A program made the translations under genes and the position numbers. A DNA stretch of 33,852 bases, from positions 1 to 33,852 of the forward strand of contig NZ_CQAZ01000043.1 of the NCBI RefSeq assembly GCF_001152565.1, in the 5' to 3' direction. The notes under the pieces were generated by a model. The model saw only the letters and a list, made by a program, of their open reading frames with translations. It was not told the origin of the DNA and did no database searches. Of the stretch, positions 25,599 to 33,852 are shown piece by piece; position 1 is the first letter of the stretch; every line of letters starts with the position of its first letter. This DNA comes from Yersinia pekkanenii (lineage in GTDB: Bacteria; Pseudomonadota; Gammaproteobacteria; Enterobacterales; Enterobacteriaceae).

Positions 25599-27122
25599 AT
25601 GTCATTGGCAACCATTCACACCCGCGCCACCTTGGGTATTCAGGCCCCCCCGGTGACGGTAGAAGTCCATATCAGCAATGGGTTACCGGGGCTGGTATTG
25701 GTCGGATTACCGGAAACAACGGTAAAAGAGGCTCGAGATCGGGTTCGTAGTGCATTAATCAATAGCGGCTTCACCTTTCCGGCCAAACGGATCACCGTCA
25801 GCCTGGCACCAGCAGATTTACCTAAAGAAGGTAGCCGCTATGACCTGCCTATCGCTTTAGCGATACTGGCCGCTTCAGAACAGATTCCTGCGGATAAATT
25901 AACTGACTATGAGTTCTTGGGTGAGTTAGCTCTATCAGGGGCGCTAAGGCGTGTTTGCGGCGCAATTCCAGCCGCACTCGCCAGCAGCCAGTCTCACCGG
26001 CAATTAATCCTCCCGGCGGCCAATAATCTTGAGATCGGTTTGCTCCCACGAGGTAACAACTGGGTTGCTGATCATTTATTAGCTGTGTGTGGTTTTTTGC
26101 AAGGTGAAAATACCCTCGACCAAGGTCAACCCATGGAGTCTGTTACCGATTGGGATAACCACCTCGACTTGCAAGATATCATCGGACAATCACAGGCTAA
26201 GCGCGCATTAGAAATTGCCGCTGCTGGCGGGCATAACCTGCTGTTACTCGGGCCACCAGGGACCGGAAAAACCATGTTGGCAAATCGTTTAACCGGATTG
26301 CTACCACCGCTGACAGATCAGGAGGCACTGGAGGCCGCAGCCATTAACGGCTTGCTACACAGTAACGAACTCCCCATCCAATGGCGCTGCCGGGCTTTTC
26401 GCGCGCCACATCACAGCGCATCGATGGCAGCACTGGTTGGTGGTGGCTCCATTCCCCGTCCCGGTGAAATATCTCTGGCGCACAATGGTGTACTGTTTCT
26501 GGATGAATTACCTGAGTTTGAACGGCGGGGCTTGGATTCACTGCGCGAGCCACTGGAATCAGGCGAAATTATTATTTCCCGCGCAGCCGCTAAAGTTTGC
26601 TTTCCGGCTAGAGTACAGCTTATCGCCGCAATGAACCCCAGCCCCAGTGGCCATTATCAAGGTGTCCATAACCGAACACCCCCACAGCAAGTTCTACGCT
26701 ATCTGGCAAAACTATCAGGCCCGTTTCTGGATAGATTTGATTTATCGATAGAAGTGCCATTACTGCCTGCGGGCATGTTAAGTGCTCAGAAAAACCAAGG
26801 AGAAAATAGCCAGACAGTCAGGCAACGGGTATTGCAGGCGAGGCAAAGGCAATTGGACAGAGCGGGGAAGATAAATACTCGACTTAGCAGCCAAGATATT
26901 GCCGAGCATTGCTATTTAACCCCAGAGAATGCCGCCTTTCTGGAACAAGTTCTGCTGACATTGGGTCTGTCAGTGCGCACCTGGCACCATATTTTAAAAG
27001 TAGCACGGACTATTGCCGATCTGGCTCAGGAAAATAATATCCAAAGGAGTCATATTTCAGAGGCGCTGAGCTATCGTTGTATGGATCGGCTGCTTTTGCA
27101 ATTGCATAAGAGCCTGATGTGA
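25599..27122 (+). CDS. comM: ComM/YifB AAA+ branch-migration helicase
   Basis: A 507-residue protein (E. coli YifB 506). It has an N-terminal ChlI-like domain (TRATLGIQAPPVTVEVHI), then an AAA+ domain with Walker A GPPGTGKTM near residue 217 and Walker B FLDELPEF, and a C-terminal magnesium-chelatase-type domain (NAAFLEQVLLTLGLSVRTWHHIL). In Vibrio cholerae ComM is a hexameric helicase that promotes branch migration when transformed DNA is integrated. ATG 25599, preceded by AAAGGA, gives the family's N-terminus MSLATIHTRATLG; longer upstream frames do not match the family. Confidence 0.95.
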   Translation: MSLATIHTRATLGIQAPPVTVEVHISNGLPGLVLVGLPETTVKEARDRVRSALINSGFTFPAKRITVSLAPADLPKEGSRYDLPIALAILAASEQIPADKLTDYEFLGELALSGALRRVCGAIPAALASSQSHRQLILPAANNLEIGLLPRGNNWVADHLLAVCGFLQGENTLDQGQPMESVTDWDNHLDLQDIIGQSQAKRALEIAAAGGHNLLLLGPPGTGKTMLANRLTGLLPPLTDQEALEAAAINGLLHSNELPIQWRCRAFRAPHHSASMAALVGGGSIPRPGEISLAHNGVLFLDELPEFERRGLDSLREPLESGEIIISRAAAKVCFPARVQLIAAMNPSPSGHYQGVHNRTPPQQVLRYLAKLSGPFLDRFDLSIEVPLLPAGMLSAQKNQGENSQTVRQRVLQARQRQLDRAGKINTRLSSQDIAEHCYLTPENAAFLEQVLLTLGLSVRTWHHILKVARTIADLAQENNIQRSHISEALSYRCMDRLLLQLHKSLM

Positions 27123-27131
27123 AGAAAGGGT

Positions 27132-27159
27132 AAAAAAACAAAGGGGGGCAGAAGCCCCC
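27132..27159 (-). terminator. Terminator between comM and maoP
   Basis: GGGGGC-AGAA-GCCCCC is a strong hairpin; on the minus strand it is followed by TTTGTTTTTTT, so it fits maoP transcripts. It lies 10-37 bases after the comM stop and may also help end comM transcription. Confidence 0.75.
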
Positions 27160-27166
27160 GTAATAC

Positions 27167-27296
<130 letters not shown>

Positions 27297-27297
27297 A

Positions 27298-27636
27298 TTA
27301 ATCGTCGCTATCGGTATAATCTTCCACCGCATCCATCTGCGGCTTACCGCCTGACAAGGTGTGGAAACGTTTAGGCCGACGAGTCCGGGTCACATATTTG
27401 GACCAGACTTTCTCCTCGACACTGACCGGTTCACGCTCGCCGCGACAAACAGCAACAAACAGCTGTTCTTCTTCCGTTACAGGCTGGCGTTTCCCGAGAT
27501 CGAGTTCGTTAAAGGCATAGCCATGGCGCTCTAGTAATTGCGCCTCTTTAATGGTGAAATCACCGTGACGCGAGAACCCGCGAGGATAATGTTTATTATC
27601 AAAAAAACGATTGGTCGTGATGAAGCTATCCGCCAT
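27298..27636 (-). CDS. maoP: Macrodomain Ori protein MaoP (YifE)
   Basis: A 112-residue protein, exactly the length of E. coli MaoP and nearly identical in kind: [20 protein letters not shown], then [21 protein letters not shown], ending GGKP and DYTDSDD. In E. coli it acts with the maoS site to organise the Ori macrodomain. The frame runs 8 codons upstream, but ATG 27636 has AGGAG at proper distance. Confidence 0.95.
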   Translation of the reverse strand: MADSFITTNRFFDNKHYPRGFSRHGDFTIKEAQLLERHGYAFNELDLGKRQPVTEEEQLFVAVCRGEREPVSVEEKVWSKYVTRTRRPKRFHTLSGGKPQMDAVEDYTDSDD

Positions 27637-27673
27637 CTGACACGCTCCTAATTCTCTCATGGTCGTGCTGTTT

Positions 27674-27690
27674 ATGGCGCGGAGTATTAG
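27674..27690 (-). promoter_or_regulatory. maoS-like 17-bp site
   Basis: On the minus strand it reads CTAATACTCCGCGCCAT. From memory the E. coli maoS is a 17-mer in the same maoP-hdfR gap reading CTAATACTCCTCGCCAT, which differs by one base. Location and length agree; the exact E. coli sequence should be confirmed. Confidence 0.6.
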
Positions 27691-27754
27691 ATAGGCTTGA
27701 CATCGTGTAAAACAAAAAATTTAAATCGTAACGATAAAAAAAATTGGAGATGGT

Positions 27755-28636
27755 GTGGATATCGAATTACTGAAAACCTTTTTGGAGGTCAGTAGAACTC
27801 GCCACTTTGGTCGCGCAGCTGAATCTTTGTACTTAACGCAGTCGGCGGTAAGTTTTCGTATCCGTCAGTTGGAACATCAACTAGGTGCAAATTTATTCAC
27901 TCGTCATCGCAATAATATTCGTCTGACCCCTGCGGGGGAACGAATGGTCTCTTACGCTGAAACCCTACTGAGCACCTGGCAGTTGGCAAAAAGAGAGGTC
28001 GCTCACACACTACAGCACACCGAGTTGTCCATCGGTGCAACCGCTTCGTTGTGGGAAGCGTATCTCACTCCGTGGTTGCAACAATTATACAAACAGCGAG
28101 AGGCATTACGCCTTGAGGCGCGCATTGCACTTCGGCAATCGCTGGTGAAACAGTTGCACGAGCGGCAACTGGATTTATTGATAACAACCGAATCCCCTAA
28201 AATGGATGAACTGGCAAGCCAACTGTTAGGGCATTTTTCGCTGAGGTTGTTCTCATCGACACCCTCTGATTTACCAAAAGAAACTGACGCCGAAACCGAG
28301 CATAAAAATGCAAATGAGGCACCTTATATCAAGCTTGAGTGGGGAGCTGATTTCCATCCGCAAGAAAATCGATTATTTGAGAGTGAGCAGATGCCGGTAC
28401 TGACGACCACCTCGGCCCATTTAACCCGGCAACTATTAGAAAGTACCGGTGGTTGTGCTTTCCTGCCTGAGCATTGGCAAAAAGAATACCCTTACCTGAA
28501 CATTCACACTGAAATAGCCCCTATTGTGCGGCCACTGTATGCCGTTTGGTTGCAAAACAGTGACCAGCAAATATTAATCCGACAACTATTAAAAATACCT
28601 ATGAATAACGCTACCCAGGACGCTGTACGGGATTAA
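27755..28636 (+). CDS. hdfR: LysR-type regulator HdfR
   Basis: A 293-residue LysR regulator. The first 60 residues ([37 protein letters not shown]) are almost identical to E. coli HdfR; the C-terminal half is more divergent and 14 residues longer in total. In E. coli HdfR, under H-NS control, represses flhDC and so flagella. The start is GTG 27755, with GGAGA at a short spacing of 4 bases. Its 3' end overlaps the 3' end of yjfF on the other strand by 26 bases. Confidence 0.93.
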   Translation: MDIELLKTFLEVSRTRHFGRAAESLYLTQSAVSFRIRQLEHQLGANLFTRHRNNIRLTPAGERMVSYAETLLSTWQLAKREVAHTLQHTELSIGATASLWEAYLTPWLQQLYKQREALRLEARIALRQSLVKQLHERQLDLLITTESPKMDELASQLLGHFSLRLFSSTPSDLPKETDAETEHKNANEAPYIKLEWGADFHPQENRLFESEQMPVLTTTSAHLTRQLLESTGGCAFLPEHWQKEYPYLNIHTEIAPIVRPLYAVWLQNSDQQILIRQLLKIPMNNATQDAVRD

Positions 28637-29615
28637 GCGGCGGTGACTGAGGACGAGATCGTCGGCTCAGATAAAAAGCGCTCATCGCCTTCTGAATTGC
28701 AATAAAACTAAATAACAAAATCCCGATAACAATCTTGGTCCACCATGAACTGAGTGTGCCGTCGAAGGTGATGTAGCTCTGTATCAGGCCCTGAATCAAG
28801 ACACCAAACAGAGTGCCAAAAACGGTCCCGATACCACCAGTCAGTAAGGTGCCACCGATCACTACCGCTGCAATAGCGTCTAACTCAACACCACTGGCCG
28901 CTAACGCATAACCGGCTGAAGTGTAGAGCGAGAAAACAATCCCGGACAATGCAGCCAGTGTGCTCGACAACATGTAAATCTTAATCGTAGTCTGCCTAAC
29001 CGGCACCCCCATCAGCCCGGCAGAAACACTGTTACCACCAATGGCATAGACGTTATGACCAAAGCGTGTCCGATGAGCCAGCAAAATACCAAACACCACA
29101 ACCATCAACATAATGAAGGCCAGTAACGTAAATCGCCCGCCACCGGGGACTTTCCAGGCATAATTCGCCAGCGTGGCATAAAGTGGATGATCAATGGGAA
29201 TCGACTCTTCAGAAACGATAAAACTCATACCACGAACAAAGAACATCCCAGCCAGAGTGATAATAAATGCAGGGAGTTTCAGTGAATCAATAATCCACCC
29301 CATTAGCGCGCCAAACATCGCGCCCATAATCAATACGATGGCAAAGGCATACACTGGGTGAATACCATAAACTCCGATTAGCTTCGCCAACAATACGCCT
29401 GTAAACGCAATTATCGACCCGACAGATAAATCGATGCCTCCTGATAAAATAACGAAAGTCATGCCTACGGCAACAATACCCAGAAAGGCATTATCAGTCA
29501 GTAAATCACACCATACCCGGGTGGAAGAAAAACTGGGGAACTGGCTGAGACAGAAAGCATATCCCAGGATAAAAACGGCGATAGTAATCAGCAAAGGAAT
29601 ATTACGCTTTAACAT
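28611..29615 (-). CDS. yjfF: Galactofuranose ABC transporter permease YjfF
   Basis: A 334-residue inner-membrane permease of the ribose-type family (E. coli 331) with about nine to ten hydrophobic segments. It has the conserved [15 protein letters not shown] motif near residue 59-73 and [18 protein letters not shown] near 243-261, where the permeases contact the ATPase. It pairs with YtfT. Its start overlaps the ytfT stop (TAATG). Confidence 0.94.
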   Translation of the reverse strand: MLKRNIPLLITIAVFILGYAFCLSQFPSFSSTRVWCDLLTDNAFLGIVAVGMTFVILSGGIDLSVGSIIAFTGVLLAKLIGVYGIHPVYAFAIVLIMGAMFGALMGWIIDSLKLPAFIITLAGMFFVRGMSFIVSEESIPIDHPLYATLANYAWKVPGGGRFTLLAFIMLMVVVFGILLAHRTRFGHNVYAIGGNSVSAGLMGVPVRQTTIKIYMLSSTLAALSGIVFSLYTSAGYALAASGVELDAIAAVVIGGTLLTGGIGTVFGTLFGVLIQGLIQSYITFDGTLSSWWTKIVIGILLFSFIAIQKAMSAFYLSRRSRPQSPPLNPVQRPG

Positions 29616-30634
29616 TATTTTCGCCTCTGGAAGATATGCCTCAAGGAAATCATTGGTGACTGAACAATTAAGACTGCTAACACCACAATGGCTTTAAGAA
29701 CCAGATTAAATTCCGGCTGATAACCTGAAAGTAAAATCCCTGTATTCATCCCTTGAATAATCAAAGCACCAATTACCGAAAGCACAAGGTTAAAACGTCC
29801 GCCCATTAAAGATGCACCACCGATCACTACTGCCAAAATTGCGTCCAACTCCAGCCATAAACCGGCATTGTTAGCATCTGCACCACGGATATCTGCGGTC
29901 ACAATAATACCCGCGACTGCCGCACAGACACCGCAAATCACATAGACAGCGATCAACACCAGACGAGTACTCACGCCAGCATTACGCGCTGAGCGTAAGT
30001 TGATACCCACTGACTCAATAAATAGCCCCAGTGCTGTTTTGCGGGTTAATAGCCAAACAATAACCAACATGCTAAAGGCGATAACCACTGACATCGGCAA
30101 GTACATCAGCGTACTACCGCCTAACATTGCCAGACCACCGCTATCAAATGTAACAATCTGCCCCTCAGTAATAAGCTGGGCTATTCCACGGCCCGCCACC
30201 ATTAGCATTAACGTGGCAACAATCGGTTGGATTTGTAATACTGCCACTAAAAAGCCATTCCATAATCCACATAACGCGCCGACGGCAAGGGCCGCGACGA
30301 GTACCGTGGGTAATGAATATCCTGCACTGGTCAATGTTGCGGCTGTCGCCCCCGCAATTGCCATCACCGCACCGACCGATAAATCGATGCCACCGGTGGC
30401 GATCACTAATGTCATTCCTAGCGCCAATAAAGCAACGGGTGCGCCTCGGTTTAAGATATCAATGACACTGCCAAACAAGCGGCCATCCTGAATATGAATC
30501 GAGAAAAAGTGTGGGGCGACCAAACTATCAATCAATAAAATAACAGCCAGAGCACCAAACTGAGTGGCACCTTTCGGTAAGACCCATCTAACTTTGCGCG
30601 GTCTTTGCGGCATTGACAGGCTCCTATTTCCCAT
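29615..30634 (-). CDS. ytfT: Galactofuranose ABC transporter permease YtfT
   Basis: A 339-residue permease (E. coli 341) with the same motifs: [18 protein letters not shown] and ELDAILAVVIGGASLMGG. Two starts are possible: ATG 30634 with AAGGAG seven bases upstream, and the in-frame ATG seven codons later with its own TAGGAG at good spacing. E. coli length favours the first. It lies 11 bases after ytfR. Confidence 0.94.
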   Translation of the reverse strand: MGNRSLSMPQRPRKVRWVLPKGATQFGALAVILLIDSLVAPHFFSIHIQDGRLFGSVIDILNRGAPVALLALGMTLVIATGGIDLSVGAVMAIAGATAATLTSAGYSLPTVLVAALAVGALCGLWNGFLVAVLQIQPIVATLMLMVAGRGIAQLITEGQIVTFDSGGLAMLGGSTLMYLPMSVVIAFSMLVIVWLLTRKTALGLFIESVGINLRSARNAGVSTRLVLIAVYVICGVCAAVAGIIVTADIRGADANNAGLWLELDAILAVVIGGASLMGGRFNLVLSVIGALIIQGMNTGILLSGYQPEFNLVLKAIVVLAVLIVQSPMISLRHIFQRRK

Positions 30635-30645
30635 GAGGTAACTCC

Positions 30646-32136
30646 TTATTGCACCGCGATCGCCTGCATAATGGCAGGAACGGAAATCTCATCATGACCG
30701 AGTTGTGCAATATGCCGACGGTCGCGTAGAACAATGACGCGATCGGCATAACCTGCCAATTCCTCTAATTCGGAAGAGATGATTAACAGCGCCAACCCTT
30801 CATCACATAATTTCTCAATCAACCGAATAATTTCAGCATGAGCCCCCACATCAATACCGCGCGTCGGCTCATCTAAAATCAAAAAACGAGGTTTGGTGGC
30901 CAGCCAGCGGGCTAATAAAACTTTTTGCTGGTTCCCACCGGAGAGATACTGAATTTGTTGCTCAGGGCCTGGAGTACGAATACCCAATTGCTGGATGAAA
31001 TCCTCAGCAATCTGAGTTTGTTCACGCATTGAAAGCGGCCTTAACCACCCACGCTGTGCCTGTAGGGCCAGGATAATATTTTCCCGCACCGTTGCAGCAC
31101 CGATAATACCGTCAGTTTTGCGATCTTCCGGACAATAACCAAAACCGAGTTTCGATGCTTTACGCGGTGTTCTGATTTTAACCGGCTTACCTTGTATTTT
31201 GGCCTCTCCGGTATCAGGCGTGGTTACACCGAAAATTAACTGTGCAGTTTCGGTACGCCCAGAGCCTAATAACCCCGCCAATCCGACAATCTCACCGGGG
31301 GAAACCGACAAATCAAAACTCTCTACTACACCCCGCCGACCATAGTTTTTAAATTCAACCAGTGGGTTGCTTGCGACAATATTATGTTCACCACGTTTCA
31401 GTAATTGCTCATCAAAGCTATGGCCCAGCATCATCTGAACCAATTCGATACGGGGAAGTTCTGCTGCAGTTTTAGTACCGACAAGTTTGCCATTACGCAA
31501 AACCGTAATGCGATCGCTGATCCGATAGACCTGATCGAGGAAATGGGTCACAAACACCATGCCAATACCTTGGTCCCGCAACTGACGGAGAATATCCAAT
31601 AACATACTGACTTCTTTGGCATCTAAACTTGCCGTCGGCTCATCCAAAATCAGCACCTTCGCTGACAGATCAACCGCTCGAGCAATTGCGACTATTTGTT
31701 GTATTGCAATAGAAAAGTTAGCTAAAGGCTGCTGAACATCGAATGTCAGGCCATAGCCAGTCAGCAGTTTCTCTGCCTGTTGGTTCATCGTGCGGTGATC
31801 AATTAACCCCCAACGTAATGGCTCACGACCAATGAATAGATTTGCCGCAACCGATATATTGGGCAGTAAATTGACCTCTTGATAAACGGTACCAATCCCC
31901 ATTTTTTGAGCATCAGCAGTATCAATGGGACAAATCGCCTTGCCATCTAAATAAACTTCACCGGCGGCTCGTTTATAAACCCCAGTTAGCGCTTTAATTA
32001 ATGTTGATTTTCCGGCGCCATTTTCTCCCAATAGTGCAACAACCTCACCGCGATGTAGAGAAAAATCCACGGAGTCCAATGCCTTAACACCAGGAAATTC
32101 AACCGACAAGCCACGGACTTCTAGCAGTGTTTCCAT
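30646..32136 (-). CDS. ytfR: Galactofuranose ABC transporter ATPase YtfR
   Basis: A 496-residue ATPase with two ABC domains in one chain, as in all ribose-type importers. The first has Walker A GENGAGKST (37-45) and Walker B VLILDEPTASLD. The second has a degenerate Walker A (GLLGSGRTE) and a normal signature LSGGNQQKVLLARWL and Walker B LILDEPTRGID, so only the first Walker A is canonical, which is usual in this family. It follows ytfQ after an 83-base gap that contains a hairpin. Confidence 0.95.
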   Translation of the reverse strand: METLLEVRGLSVEFPGVKALDSVDFSLHRGEVVALLGENGAGKSTLIKALTGVYKRAAGEVYLDGKAICPIDTADAQKMGIGTVYQEVNLLPNISVAANLFIGREPLRWGLIDHRTMNQQAEKLLTGYGLTFDVQQPLANFSIAIQQIVAIARAVDLSAKVLILDEPTASLDAKEVSMLLDILRQLRDQGIGMVFVTHFLDQVYRISDRITVLRNGKLVGTKTAAELPRIELVQMMLGHSFDEQLLKRGEHNIVASNPLVEFKNYGRRGVVESFDLSVSPGEIVGLAGLLGSGRTETAQLIFGVTTPDTGEAKIQGKPVKIRTPRKASKLGFGYCPEDRKTDGIIGAATVRENIILALQAQRGWLRPLSMREQTQIAEDFIQQLGIRTPGPEQQIQYLSGGNQQKVLLARWLATKPRFLILDEPTRGIDVGAHAEIIRLIEKLCDEGLALLIISSELEELAGYADRVIVLRDRRHIAQLGHDEISVPAIMQAIAVQ

Positions 32137-32195
32137 CAGATGTACCCACGTTCAAAAACGACTCAAATATTGCCCAAATACAGGTGACGAAAGTA

Positions 32196-32212
32196 GGCGG
32201 GGCAACCCCGCC
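32196..32212 (-). promoter_or_regulatory. Intercistronic hairpin after ytfQ
   Basis: GGCGGGG-CAA-CCCCGCC is a perfect 7-bp GC stem 7 bases past the ytfQ stop. Such hairpins behind binding-protein genes protect the upstream mRNA or partly stop transcription, so that the binding protein exceeds the membrane parts. There is no T-run on the minus strand. Confidence 0.65.
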
Positions 32213-32219
32213 TTTTGAA

Positions 32220-33176
32220 TCAATAACCAAGGCTCTTCTTAGATTCATATTCCTGTTTAGCTGTATCTGACTGCAACAGGCGGGATTCTGTCTGGATAAA
32301 TTTAGGAGGTTGAGTGCCGTCTTTCTTCAACGCAATTAATGCGTCGAAAGCAGGACCGGCCATATTTGGCGTTAATTCAACAGTAGCGTTTGCTTCACCG
32401 TTACTCATGGCTTTGAAAATATCAGGAACACCGTCGATAGAAACGATTTTGATTTCTGAACCAGGCTTCAAACCAGCTTCTTTAATGGCTTGAATGGCAC
32501 CAATCGCCATATCATCGTTATGTGCATAGACAGCGCAGATATTCTTACCGTTTTGCTCCGCTTTAATGAAGCTTTCCATTACCTCTTTACCTTTACTACG
32601 GGTGAAATCCCCTGATTGAGAACGGATTATTTTCACATTAGGTGCCGAGGCTATCCCGTCAGCAAAACCTTTCTTACGGTTAATTGCCACACTGGAGCCA
32701 ACGGTGCCTTGCAGTTCAACCACGTTACAAGGTTTACCTGCCACATCTTTCAGTAGCCACTCTCCTGCAACCTTACCTTCATATACGCTGTCTGAAGCCA
32801 CTGCTGCGGTATATAAAGAGGGGTCATTCACCTCAATCATACGGTCAAGTAGGAAGACTGGGATTTTGGCTTCTTTCGCTTCCTGTAAAACTGGAGTCCA
32901 ACCAGTCGCAACTACAGGGGCAATAAAAATGGCATCAACACCCTGAGCGATAAACGATCTCACCGCTTTAATTTGGTTTTCTTGTTTTTGTTGAGCATCC
33001 GCAATTTTTAATGTAATTCCGCGTTTTTCCGCCTCTTGTTTAGCAACCTTAGTTTCCGCAGAGCGCCAACCGGACTCTGAACCTATTTGAGAAAACCCCA
33101 CGACTAACGGAGCTGCCTGGACTGCACTACACATTGCCGCTGTGACAGCTGCTGCTAACAGTAAACGCCTGTACAT
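32220..33176 (-). CDS. ytfQ: Galactofuranose-binding periplasmic protein YtfQ
   Basis: A 318-residue protein, exactly E. coli length. Residues 1-21 or 22 (MYRRLLLAAAVTAAMCSAVQA) are a Sec signal peptide. The mature part begins APLVVGFSQIGSESGWRSAE and carries the sugar-binding fold (VDAIFIAPVVATGWTPVL, AHNDDMAIGAIQAIKEAG). In E. coli it binds galactofuranose and galactopyranose. The frame runs 7 codons further upstream, but ATG 33176 is preceded by AGGAG and matches E. coli. Confidence 0.96.
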   Translation of the reverse strand: MYRRLLLAAAVTAAMCSAVQAAPLVVGFSQIGSESGWRSAETKVAKQEAEKRGITLKIADAQQKQENQIKAVRSFIAQGVDAIFIAPVVATGWTPVLQEAKEAKIPVFLLDRMIEVNDPSLYTAAVASDSVYEGKVAGEWLLKDVAGKPCNVVELQGTVGSSVAINRKKGFADGIASAPNVKIIRSQSGDFTRSKGKEVMESFIKAEQNGKNICAVYAHNDDMAIGAIQAIKEAGLKPGSEIKIVSIDGVPDIFKAMSNGEANATVELTPNMAGPAFDALIALKKDGTQPPKFIQTESRLLQSDTAKQEYESKKSLGY

Positions 33177-33663
33177 ATTTCTCTCCTCACTTGTCATCGT
33201 CGAGCCGCTGACTCATTACCATTCCGAAGAACAGTTAAAAAGATCACTCAGGACATTGATTGCCCTGAACCTCGGCTAATTTGCAGATAATGTCGTTCTA
33301 AAAGCACATGATGTTTTTTTAAGGTGAGCTTCCTGATCGCTAAAATGTTAATTAGTTTTAGTACATTTTGTGAAAGTAATAATGAGCAACGTCACATCAC
33401 AGAATAACAATCGCTTTGTACATAAATTCAGCCAAATAGGTCTGTTTTGGGAACGTTACCTTTTAAGATTTTGTCGGGATTATAAAAAATAAATGTTACT
33501 AACATCGGTTTATGATCGAGCGAGGGATATTTTTTGAATCGATGAAATGGATTAAAAGTATGAAGTGAATATATAGGGATAAATACCAGAATAGGAGTAA
33601 AGAGAAAGGTAAAAACATACGGAAAGGGTACGAAAAACAGACTAAATGGCAGTTTTTTGTCAT
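33177..33663. other. ytfQ upstream region
   Basis: A 487-bp AT-rich region with no supported gene; the one minus-strand frame (33499-33684) overlaps the tRNA terminator and looks like chance. One palindromic word, GGGAACGTTACC at 33449-33460, has the central CG of LacI-family operators but is about 270 bases from ytfQ. No clear promoter was identified. Confidence 0.5.
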
Positions 33664-33690
33664 AAAAAAACCCTTCGTTTTCACGAAGGG
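33664..33690 (-). terminator. Terminator after tRNA-Trp
   Basis: CCCTTCGT-GAAA-ACGAAGGG on the minus strand is followed by seven T. It lies 10 bases after the tRNA and ends the tRNA (probably rRNA) operon. Confidence 0.93.
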
Positions 33691-33699
33691 TTATTTATA

Positions 33700-33775
33700 T
33701 GGCAGGGGCGGAGAGACTCGAACTCGCGACACCCGGTTTTGGAGACCGGTGCTCTACCAACTGAGCTACGCCCCT
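33700..33775 (-). tRNA. trpT: tRNA-Trp (CCA)
   Basis: A 76-base cloverleaf read on the minus strand, beginning AGGGGCGTAGCTCAG and ending with an encoded CCA. The anticodon CCA is at 33742-33740 in a CTCCAAA loop. The acceptor stem AGGGGCG/CGCCCCT, the D arm and the T arm (TTCGAGT) all pair. E. coli has trpT after aspT at the end of rrnC, upstream of hdfR; the ytf operon separates them here. Confidence 0.97.
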
Positions 33776-33789
33776 AAATTACGCTTAAC

Positions 33790-33819
33790 ATTATGCCTGC
33801 TAAGATAAGCAGGCATAAT
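33790..33819 (-). repeat. Hairpin between the two tRNA genes
   Basis: ATTATGCCTGCT and AGCAGGCATAAT form a perfect 12-bp stem around AAGATA (given on the + strand). There is no T-run, so it is probably a spacer structure used in processing of the tRNA transcript. Confidence 0.6.
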
Positions 33820-33828
33820 TTAAATAAG

Positions 33829-33852
33829 TGGCGGAACGGACGGGGCTCGAAC
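33829..33852 (-). tRNA. aspT: tRNA 3' end, probably tRNA-Asp
   Basis: The last 24 bases of the window, read on the minus strand, give GTTCGAGCCCCGTCCGTTCC and then GCCA: a T loop, T-stem arm, acceptor strand and CCA. The acceptor strand CCGTTCCG fits tRNA-Asp of E. coli, and the place before tRNA-Trp is that of aspT. The anticodon is outside the window. Confidence 0.7.

Noticed and set aside
33360-33415. CRP site upstream of ytfQ
   Set aside because: TGTGA- and TCACA-like words occur but not as a pair six bases apart.
33499-33684. Minus-strand 61-codon frame with hydrophobic residues
   Set aside because: It begins inside the tRNA operon terminator and its composition reflects the AT-rich intergenic DNA; no ribosome binding site supports it.

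Overview
The window comes from a gammaproteobacterium of the order Enterobacterales, most likely Yersinia or a close relative. The evidence is the very high similarity of the ilv, comM, maoP and hdfR genes to E. coli, the gene order trpT-hdfR-maoP-comM-ilvLXGMEDA-ilvY-ilvC, and two intergenic palindromes of the ERIC-like type common in yersiniae. Assignment to Yersinia is inference; the sequence itself proves only the wider group.

Region 1 (1-13842, + strand) is the right-hand late half of a Mu-like transposable prophage. It runs in the Mu order: gp35-like (cut by the window edge), gp36, gp37, gp38, tail sheath, tail tube, tail assembly chaperone with a -1 frameshift product, tape measure, gp43 (DNA circularization family), gp44, gp45 spike, gp46, gp47, gp48, tail fibre, fibre assembly protein. 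It ends with a D12-class DNA adenine methylase in the position where Mu carries mom. Most genes overlap by ATGA or TAATG junctions, indicating one long late operon. After the methylase come three ATGCAAAA-containing repeats spaced 22-23 bp, like the MuA-binding R sites, and a probable terminus at 13842.

Region 2 (13843-15503) is a small foreign insertion next to ilvC. It holds a minus-strand E-type colicin gene that the prophage end has cut inside the receptor-binding domain. The last 15 codons of the remaining frame are phage end DNA. The killing domain and any immunity gene are not in the window.

Region 3 (15504-25216) is the complete isoleucine/valine locus: ilvC with its divergent activator ilvY, and the operon ilvL-ilvX-ilvG-ilvM-ilvE-ilvD-ilvA on the minus strand. 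It has an attenuator, an intact full-length ilvG and the tiny ilvX gene. Together these enzymes convert threonine and pyruvate to the branched-chain amino acids.

Region 4 (25599-28636) contains comM (yifB), maoP (yifE) with a maoS-like 17-mer, and hdfR. Region 5 (28611-33176) is the ytfQ-ytfR-ytfT-yjfF operon for galactofuranose-type sugar uptake, placed between hdfR and the tRNA genes, whereas in E. coli K-12 it lies elsewhere. Region 6 (33664-33852) is tRNA-Trp with its terminator and the 3' end of a second tRNA, probably tRNA-Asp, as at the distal end of an rRNA operon.

The observations most worth following are the phage-truncated colicin gene, the symmetric cluster of four GATC sites in front of the phage methylase, the dnaX-type frameshift site in the tail chaperone gene, and the hairpin covering the gp46 start.
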